Both the position numbers and the translations under genes were made by a program. Below are positions 14,311-22,500 of a stretch of 22,500 nt of DNA, in pieces. Within the stretch, counting starts at the first letter, position 1, and the number at the start of each line of letters is the position of its first letter. Origin of the DNA: Dictyostelium firmibasis (Eukaryota > Evosea > Eumycetozoa > Dictyosteliales > Dictyosteliaceae); assembly GCA_036169595.1 (NCBI GenBank), contig CM069769.1, positions 3,460,001 through 3,482,500 on the forward strand. The letters are read 5' to 3'. The notes under the pieces are model-generated. The model saw nothing but the letters and a program-made list of their open reading frames with translations, was not told the DNA's origin and did no database searches.

Positions 14311-16579
14311 AATTGTTTCAAGAAATAGTCATAAAATTTGGTGTATTATAAAAGTACAATCAATAATAAGAAAATTTTTGGCTGTAAGAAGATATAAAAA
14401 GATGCTCTTAGAAATAAATAAACAGAAACAACAACTTTTTGAAATAGAAGATTCAACTAGTTGCGAAGTATTGGATAGTAATTGTAATAATAGTAATAAT
14501 AGTGGTATAACATGTACAATTAATGTACAATCGTCACCACAAATGTCAGATGATCTTAATGACGATAACAGCAACAACACCACCATTACCAATATAAATA
14601 ATAGTAGTAGTGAAACAACTATAATTAATGACGATAATGATAGTGAGTCAAGCGAAAGTTCAGAGCGTGATAAATTGGTGCTTGTTCCAAAAACCACAAC
14701 CGCAGCAACAATAGAAATAACAACAACTGCATCTATATCATGTTCCTCATCAAATTCATCAGAAATTGATAATTATATTGCAAGTTTGGGTCTTAAAGAT
14801 GATGATCAAAATATTGGTGATTCTTCAACTGAATCTGAGTCAATAGATGAACACATCAAGCATAATGAAATTGACAATGGAAAACAACAAGAACCAACTA
14901 TAGAAGAAAGAATTAATATTGAACAACATGAAGAAAAAACCATTGAAATTGAAAAAGAAGTTGAAGGAGAATCAAAACAACCTTCTACAATTAATACCTC
15001 CACTGCTAGTCCCCCAACTACTACTAATACTACTACTACTACTGCCACTACTCCTAATACTACTACACCAACAAATAATATAAATACTACAACCCCAATT
15101 ACATCAAGATCATCATCAATTTCATCAGTATCATCATCATTATCATCATCATCATTATTATCAGCAGTGTCTGATTCATCACAACAATCATTGACATCAT
15201 CAATTAATTCAAGTGTAGAGAGAAATTCGCCAATGTATCAAAGAAAGAGAGCATTGGAAGAGATGTTAAAAGTTGAGAGAGGTTACGTTCAAGATATGAC
15301 AACATTGATTGATGTTTTCAAGAAACCATTCTCTGAGGATAACATATTCCCTAAACAATATCTATTCACATTGTTTTGTAATATTGAAGAGTTGAAAGAT
15401 TTACATCAACAATTTCTTAATGATATTGAGAAGAAGTTTGAACCAACTAATGGAAAACCCGCCGATTTAAACATTGGAGATTTATTCTTACCATTCATGG
15501 GTAGTTTTCAAAAACTCTACGAAGTTTACATCAACAACTATGAGAAGGCATTTGCATTAACTCGTTACTTTAAGATCAATCCAAACTATCAAGACATTCA
15601 GAAATCCATCTATCAGAAAGAGAAGGATCAACGATGTAGACATTTAGATTTTGGTAGTTTCTTGGTGATTCCAATTCAAAGATTACCTCGTTATATAGTG
15701 TTGTTGAAAGAGATGGAGAAACATACTCCAACTGATAATCCAGATTTCAATTTCATAGCATTATCATTGGTCCAACTTCAAGATCTTACTTTGTATTTAA
15801 ATGAATCAAAGAGGAAATCTAGTAATTCTGATAAAATCGATGAGGTCAAACAATCAGTATTTGGTGCAACCGCTATCATCGGTCAAAGTAAATACATTAT
15901 GGAGGGTCAATTATCACTCTTGAAAGGTGTAGTGGCTTCAACTAAAAAAGATTTATTTATTTATTTATTTAAAGATTGTATAATTTGTACAGAAATTAAT
16001 TCAAACTATCAAAAAGATGGTAGTAGTAATAGTAATAATAATAGTAGCAATAATTTGGGAAATAGTAGTAACAATAGTTCACCAAATAATTTAACACCAA
16101 AAAAACAAACATTTAAATCATTATCAACATCCTCTTCAACACCAAATAATTTGTCACAATCCTCTCTATCACCAAATAATACATTGACTCACTCTATATC
16201 GGGCGGTAATGGTACACCATTATCAACTCAATTAAATAATAGTTCAAATAGTAATATCTTTTATCAAAGAGTTATATTTAAGAGTATAGCTTTCTCTGAT
16301 GTTAAAGCAATTTCAGCATTAAAAAATTTTAAAGACTCTTTCCAAGTCGTCACCTCCAAGAAAGTTTACACTTTTGTGGCTCCAAACACTGACAATAGAG
16401 ATAAATGGGTCTCTGTTTTAAATGATCTACAACAACAATTAACTCCACCACCCTCACCAACTTTATCAAGAAGCAATAGATTCACAGGTAGTTTATCACC
16501 GACTTTAAAAAGAAAAAATAGGAATTCTGTACAGTTATCACAACCAAATAATAATAATTCTACACCTCAACAATTATAA
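14311..16579 (+). CDS. RhoGEF: IQ motif plus DH and PH domains
   Basis: The frame is open from a strong acceptor (TTTTTTCATCAG, ends 14310) to TAA at 16579. The first internal ATG is at 14402 (725 aa from there). Codons before it encode VQSIIRKFLAVRRYKKM, an IQ calmodulin-binding motif, so translation probably starts in an upstream exon. Numbering from 14402: a Ser/Thr/Asn-rich region to about 275; a DH domain at about 278-480 (RALEEMLKVERGYVQDM, then the hallmark FLVIPIQRLPRYIVLLKEM); a PH domain at about 490-685 ending DNRDKWVSVLNDLQQQL. The PH domain is interrupted by a Ser/Asn-rich insert (about 539-618). DH-PH proteins exchange GDP for GTP on Rho/Rac GTPases at membranes, controlling actin. 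Dictyostelium has many such proteins; the exact member is not named here. Confidence 0.85.
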
Positions 16580-16749
16580 AAAAAACAAAAAAAAAAAAAA
16601 ATCATTAAACTTATAATGACAGCCATGTAAAATTAAAACAACCGAATATAATAATAAAAAAGAAATTTTTTTATTAATTTGCTGTTAAAAAAAAAACTAT
16701 CTTCAATTTATTTGTTCATTTAAGAAATTTTACTTTTATTTTTTAATTT

Positions 16750-17643
16750 TTAGTTGCCATCATTTTTTTTGTTTTTGTTATTATTACTGGTAATTTCCCA
16801 CATATCACATTCAAAATTGAAATGCTTTTTATATAACAATAGAGTATTTTGATAACGATTTTTTCTGCTTGAAATATTTAGTTCATCAGAGAGATATCCT
16901 AAATCATCTTCTATATTTGGGTTATAATCAATGAAATCAATTCCCATTGTTTCAAAGAAATTTCTATAGTTTGAAGTGTCAAGAACAAATTTTTTCCAAA
17001 ATGATTCAACTGTTTCACATGGAACTAAATTCATAGAGTTATCACTATCATAAACAATTTTCAATGCAATAAAACGTGCATACTCTTTGGAGATACCATA
17101 ATTTCTATTCAATTCTTTCATTCTGCTAATTATTGGATAGAAATTAAATTTAAATAATATTTTTCTTTCCCAATCTGTAACACTTAGTTTTTCATTATTA
17201 TCACAATCATTTCTAATATGTTTTTGTTTACCATTGATATTGTTACTATTAATACTATTATTATTGTTTTCACTTATAGTGTCTAAACTTCTTTTTAAAT
17301 TTCCTCTAGTTTTTAATGTTGGTGGTGATGCACTATTGTTGATATTGTTATAGCTACTATTACTATTATCACTATTATTATTATTGATATCAGAAGGTGA
17401 ATTTTGGAGAGCAACAGGGATATAATTTTTTTTATTTCTATCAACAGCTGTTGGGTAATGATGATGACAACGACCAACATGTTCACAACGATTACCATTT
17501 AAACAAATTGCACCGCAAAATTTATCATCTTTTTTTGGAGTTGAAGGTTGTGACGATGAAGGTGAAGAAGAAGATGGTGATGAATGGGAGTATAAAGATG
17601 GCGACTTTGGTGATAATATATCTCTTCTTTGTCTTGTTATTGG

Positions 17644-17713
<70 letters not shown>

Positions 17714-18588
17714 GGTTGTGGTTGTTTTTTATTATTTACATTACTTTTATGTCCATCATTGTTGTCACTGTCATCATCATCTATACTATCATTATCACTA
17801 TAATCACTTTGACAGTTTATACTATTACTTTTACTCGCATCATCAGGTAAATTACTATTGGTTTTCTTTTTAAAATATTTGTTTGTAGGAGTGGAATCTT
17901 CGAATGGAGCTAACCATGGATTATAATTGGAGTCAGATAGGGCCCAAAAACCATTAGCATTGAATAAATCTTTACCAGTTTTAAAGAAATTTGAAAGATT
18001 GAATAAACAATTTGTAATGTATTGTCTAATGTCAGATCTTGAATTTGTTTTGTTGGAGAATAAATTATTATCAACTTTTAGTTTGGCACTATGCATTGAC
18101 ATGTAATGATATATCGATTTGTTTTTTACATAATTTAATTTTTCCTTTTCTTTTGAATTCATTGAATCAAAGGTTTCCTTTCCTATCAAATCTTTAACCA
18201 TACCAGTTAATGAACGAATAGCTACTGCTATATACTCGGATAATATATGATATGATTCTGGTAATCCATCGATTTCTTTAAAATAACTTGGTTTACCTTT
18301 TTTACAAAGTAAACATATACATGGTTCGGTTATTTTAATATCATCTTTATTTTTTTTTTTATTAGTATTGTTGTTTGTGTTTACAATTCTATCTTTTAAT
18401 TCTCTTTTTAAAAAATCTTTTATTATTATTAATGCTTGAGTTGTATTTAAATATGCATGTGGTGTTTGGTCGTATTTTTGTAGGATTAGTTTAATATCTA
18501 CTGATTCATAGGTATCTATTGGTTGATTATTTAACCATATACTCTCTTTTTCTCCAACTGTGAATATTTTAATAATATCTTCTATCAT
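16750..18588 (-). CDS. Family member E: intronless full-length CxCxLC / winged-helix-like / CCCH-knuckle / GRDP-like protein
   Basis: A single frame of 612 aa from the ATG at 18588. Domains: a unique N-terminal helical region (1-70); C90-x-C92-x2-C95 (CICLLCKKGKP); a winged-helix-like block at about 152-226 (IRQYITNCLFNLSNFFKTG, then ANGFWALSDSNYNPW); an acidic Asp/Asn stretch; a poly-Gln run; a Ser/Pro linker; a knuckle C358 (with C362) -x10- C369-x5-C375-x2-H378; an N-rich linker; and a GRDP-like domain over the last ~135 residues (DWERKILFKFNFYPIISRM, ISKEYARF, LVPCETVESFWKKF, RYQNTLLLYKKHF, MWEI). Having both Cys modules, the winged-helix block and the C-terminal domain without introns, it shows the family plan most plainly. 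It converges on the RhoGEF with a 170-bp gap. A nuclear DNA- or chromatin-binding role is inferred. Confidence 0.87.
17642..17714 (-). repeat. (CAA)n run coding poly-Gln in member E
   Basis: About 24 TTG units on the + strand, read as Gln between the winged-helix block and the CCCH knuckle of member E. It occupies the same inter-domain place as low-complexity linkers in members C and A. Confidence 0.9.
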
Positions 18589-19380
18589 TTTTTTTTTTTT
18601 CCTTGTTTTTTATTTAATAATAGGTTTTTAATTTGTTTTTATTTTTTTTTTATTTTTTTATTTTATTTTTTATTTATTTTTTTATTTCTTTTTATGTTTA
18701 AAGATAAAAATGGAATGAAAATATATTTCTTTTAAATCCCATGAAAGCCACTAACTATCACAGTTATAGATTAATTATATATTTTTTATTTTTTTTTATT
18801 TTTTTTAAGCCCCAAATTATAATAAAAAAAGAGAAGATTTTTAAGTCCCCTCAAAAGTGAAAAAAAAAAAAAAAAATTAAATATTTTTTCATATTTTTTT
18901 TTATAAAAACAGATTTCAAATTTTTTTTTTTTTTTTTTTAAAACTTTTTTTTTTTTGTTTTATCTGAATTCAAGGATATTTTTCTAATATTGGCCGAAAA
19001 ATTAAAAATTTCTCTTTATTTCTTTAATCGTATGTATGTAAATAAAAACAGTATGAATAGTTAGATTTAATATTATTATTAAAAAAAATAAAATTAAAAA
19101 TAAATAATCGATGAGAAACAGCTAAAACTGTAAAATCCGATTTTAAAAAAAAAAAATATCATGATTACAATTTCGAAATTCACAAAATAAATTTAAAAAT
19201 AAATAACCGATTAGAAACATCTTAAACTGTAAAATCCGATTTTAAAAAAAAAAATCAATTTCGGAAATTCACAAAAAATCGTTTATATATATATACCCCC
19301 AACTAAACATTAAAAATTTAACAATCACTATTCAAATCATTCCATTCCTTATATACCACCCACCATTACCCATTCAATCA
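18589..19380. other. Intergenic spacer upstream of member E
   Basis: T-rich promoter-like DNA (18589-19000), then the ~99-bp tandem duplication, then a TATATATATA box (about 19284-19294) and a stretch of mixed composition that leads into the decayed coding relic. No open gene was seen. Confidence 0.55.
19091..19290. repeat. Tandem duplication of a ~99-bp non-coding unit
   Basis: Two direct copies offset by 99 bp (from about 19091 and 19189). Both contain TTAAAAATAAATAA(T/C)CGAT, then GAAACA, then AACTGTAAAATCCGATTTTA, then a run of A, then TTTCG(A/G)AATTCACAAAA. Differences are scattered single bases and A-run length, plus a few bases extra in the first copy. No coding capacity was found. 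Confidence 0.85.
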
Positions 19381-19671
19381 TCAGTATCACAAAATAAACT
19401 AGAGAATTCATATTCAATCGAACCAAATGGTTGCAAAAGAGTAAAATTGGAAACTTAACTTCAAGATATCAATGCAAGTTCAATGATAGATTGTTATGTG
19501 GAGGATGATATTTTTTGGCTCAAAAATTTTATAATTCAACAAAAAAAGAGGATATCCAAACGCAGCTAAAGGTTCAAATAGATTGTAATAATGATTTTAA
19601 TATTACAGTTTGTAGATTTGCTCATTTTTTATATACAGATAATTTTCAACAACAACTGAACCAAATGGTAA
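19381..19671 (+). pseudogene. Decayed coding relic of an unidentified host gene
   Basis: The DNA is less A/T-biased than its surroundings and has codon-like structure. One frame reads SVSQNKLENSYSIEPNGCKR and continues after a stop with SSMIDCYVEDDIFWLKNFII. After a frame change the next piece reads TQLKVQIDCNNDFNITVCRF and then AHFLYTDNFQQQLNQM. No start codon opens these pieces, although a TATA-like run lies about 100 bp upstream. I do not recognise the family. It may be a broken, duplicated copy of a gene elsewhere, or an exon set with introns I failed to see. Confidence 0.4.
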
Positions 19672-19846
19672 AAAAAAAAAAGGATTTATAAAAAAATAAT
19701 AAAAAAAAAATTTAAGCTTTAATAATTTTAATTTATATATTTATTATTTTTAAATAATGAAAAGGATTTTAAATCATTTTTTGTAACTAGTTAATTACAT
19801 TTTAATGATTTATATGATAGATTAGATATTTTTTTATTTTATTTTT

Positions 19847-22500
19847 TTAATATTTATTCGATAAATCTATCATTTTTAACTTTCTTAAAAATGCTTTTTT
19901 TATATTTTTACGATATAAAATATAAGATAACGCAACGATTAAAGAGATTGAAACAATGGGTATGACAACAACAACTGGAATTAACCATCGTTTTTTATTT
20001 TCAGTATCTTCACAACTTGATTTAAATTCTGGAGAAATCAAAACTGAATAGTCAGGATCAATAAAACAATTTAAACAATGTGGTAAATTCATCGCGACAA
20101 CGATAGAGTCATTATCTTTTGAAATCACAGAAGTGGAGATAAAAGTTGATCTACCATCAGAAATGATTCTATTTAAAAATCTACCCATTAGCATCTTTGC
20201 ATTCTTTTTAATGGTTATATAACCTTGTTGTTGATTTTCATTGATAGTCGTTTCATTTTCATTACATTCATTATCATAATCTTCATTGTTTTCATTGGTT
20301 GTAGCTAATGATTTAAATTGTAATTGTAGAGTATTTAAATTACTTGAATATTTATAGTTTTCAATTGAAATCGTTGTTTTTATTGAACCACCTTCAACTG
20401 AATAATCAATACCTGCAAATGATATATTCTTTAATTCTTTAATCTCTTCAATTCTATATGTAATATTACAAGATCCATTATTTTGAATACTTTGAACAAA
20501 TGTATAGATTAAATCATTACTATTATTACTACTATTATTATTATTGTTATTATTATTATTATTATTAATTACCCAATTATTATTTAATTTATATTCTTTT
20601 ACTGTTTGACCATTAATATCAACTTCTAATAATAGATATATTGAAATTTGAAAGATTGTTTCTTGATTTGTGACATTTGCATTACCAGAGTTATAATCAA
20701 TAGATGTATTTGTACTTGGAGAATTTGGTGATTGATTTTGATAAATACTACAATCGAAACCATACCAATTTATAAAACAATGACAAAAACCAGTGGTTTT
20801 ATTACATTGACCATTAGTTTTTGAAGTACAATCATTTGGACATTCTTTATTTAGTAAATAATATTGATATGAATTTTTCAAGGTATAATTTACTGAATTT
20901 TGATTAACGGTAATATCATATGTCCCAATACCTGGTGGTGCTTGACAAATTATCACAGAGTCATTAAAACTAATTAGAGGGCAGTTTTTATTACCAATTA
21001 AAACTTGTGGATATTCAGAAGAATTATAACCAAACCAACCAAAGAATGTTGCTAAACCACCTTCTGAAGAGCTTGGGATGATGGATGATACATATTGTGA
21101 TACGATGCTACATGTTTGACCTTGGTATTGATTTGAACATTCACATTTACCAATGGTAGTATTACAAATGCCACCTCCATTTATTTCATTACAAAAATTA
21201 CAATATTTAGGATCGTCAGAGTAATGAAAAATACCAGTTATATTGCTTGAACTATCAAATGAAATTTTATAATTTAAAAAACTAATATCAGGTCCAATTG
21301 TTGATGTTATTAAAGTAGAATTAAAAAAACTAACATTATAAGGATTTTTACCAATTTCTAAAGTTGGATAATCAATAAATGATCCATAATAGCCTTTAAA
21401 TTGAACCAAACCACCTTCTCTTTTTGGTGAAATAATTTCAAATATAGTTGGAAAAGTTCTTATAAAAGTAAATCGGAATACCTCTGAAGTTAAATTTGTA
21501 GAAAGAGAACGAACAGTGACATTGTAAATTTTATCTTTAATAAAACTATGAATTGTACATGATAGAGTTGATGGTATATATTTTATATCCTTACAGTTTA
21601 TGTTATCGAAATAAATAGCCACACCTTCAAATTGTGAACTCGATTGGAATGCTTTACCAACTATCTCAAAATTGGTGATACTTGAATTAGATTGTGGTCC
21701 TTCTAAAATATATGATACAATTGGAGGAGAAATTTCAACTTGAAGAGATACATTGGTAGAAGAAAAATTGTAACGTGTATTAATTGAAAAATTATTATTT
21801 TTAAGAGTATCTGCCGTTAGTGTAGATGGAAATAAAACTTTTAATTGTTTATTTGGTACCACAAAAAGTAATTCAACTGCTGGATATGACAAAATTTTAT
21901 TTAAAGAATTAGGCCAACCCAAGTTTATTCCACTAACAAAACTTTGAAAATAATAAATAAATATAGCCTTGGAGGTATATTTAATACCGCTACATTTTGG
22001 AATTATACCATTAACAATATTTGTAAAATTATTACCGATTATATACTTTTCAATTGTAGAGTAATCACATAAGAAACACATTGGTAAATCTGCTACCAAT
22101 TTATTAAAGGAAAAATCAATTATATGAAAGCAGTAGTTTTCAGGTATTGGTCCTGAAAGTTGATTATTACTTAGATCTATAGTCAAATATTTTTGGCCAT
22201 CTATTGGTTCTAATATATTTGGTAATGAACCTGTAATATTATTATTAGCAAAACTTATCGTATAAAAATTTTCAAAAAATAATGTTGATGGAAGTATTGT
22301 TAAACCACAATTTAAAATTTTCCTTTAATTTTAAAAAGAATAAAAAAGTAAAAAATTATTTTAATGAGAATTAATTTTAACGTCTTTGTAATAAAAATTC
22401 CTTAAAATACTTACAAAGCTTCATATTTTCTATCCATGGATACAATAATCCTAAGGTTATTTAGTATATCTATTAAACCATTACAATTTTCAAATGTTAT
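19847..22500 (-). CDS. ComC-like membrane protein with LRR, IPT/TIG and EGF-like modules (5' end outside window)
   Basis: Exons seen are >22500-22415 and 22322-19847, giving 853 residues before the stop. The intron (22323-22414, 92 bp) is GTAAGT...AAAG, and the joined frame reads KYEAL/KILNCGLTILP. The order is leucine-rich repeats (LTIDLSNNQLSGPIP), a beta-rich region, an IPT/TIG-like segment (SPKREGGLVQFKGYYGS), an EGF-like module (CNEINGGGICNTTIGKCECS), a second IPT/TIG-like segment (SEGGLATFFGWFG), a second EGF-like module, an N-rich linker, a further beta domain, then one membrane helix (WLIPVVVVIPIVSISLIVAL) and a 22-residue basic tail. This is the layout of the large Dictyostelium ComC-type surface protein family, involved or suspected in cell-cell recognition and signalling. 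Many N-glycosylation sites agree with an extracellular ectodomain. Confidence 0.85.

Noticed and set aside
14329-15048. Minus-strand frames over the RhoGEF N terminus.
   Set aside because: Complements of Ser/Thr/Asn-rich coding sequence with no recognisable domain.

Overview
The window looks like nuclear DNA of a social amoeba, Dictyostelium discoideum or a close relative. The bases are extremely A+T-rich. Intergenic DNA is dominated by A and T homopolymers. Coding regions carry long asparagine (AAT) and glutamine (CAA) runs. The introns are short, AT-rich and begin GTAAGT/GTAAAT. No tRNA, rRNA, transposon or virus-like element was recognised.

Layout, left to right: (1) 223-2471 (+), a three-exon gene, family member A; (2) 2638-4659 (-), member B, convergent with A; (3) 4990-5315 (+), a two-exon gene for a small secreted cysteine-rich protein; (4) 5583-8590 (-), member C, with one intron holding a long trinucleotide repeat; (5) 9613-11373 (-), member D; (6) a 2.4-kb spacer with CA-rich elements; (7) about 13837/14311-16579 (+), a RhoGEF (DH-PH) with a probable IQ motif in an upstream exon; (8) 16750-18588 (-), member E; (9) a spacer with a ~99-bp tandem duplication and a decayed coding relic; (10) 19847 to beyond the right edge (-), a ComC-like LRR/IPT/EGF single-pass membrane protein, 5'-truncated by the window.

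The main result is that members A-E belong to one modular family spread over 18 kb. Full members (C, E) read: a Cys-x-Cys-x2-Cys motif; a forkhead-like winged-helix block ending in a G-[FY]-W-[SA]-L...[DN]-P-W signature; low-complexity Q/N/S linkers; a small C-x10/11-C-x5-C-x2-H knuckle; and a C-terminal domain with [VIL]-x-x-[FL]-W, an aromatic-rich middle, an R-Y-x-x-T-L motif and a final I/M-W. The C-terminal domain resembles the bacterial/plant GRDP-like (COG4278/DUF1399) domain. A lacks the CCCH knuckle. B keeps only the GRDP-like domain and adds two Tudor/Agenet-like modules. D keeps only the front half. The set looks like a lineage-specific expansion of nuclear DNA/chromatin-binding proteins built by module loss and swapping. 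Splicing models were read by eye, supported by frame and by alignment to paralogues. Family names come from motif memory, not from searches.
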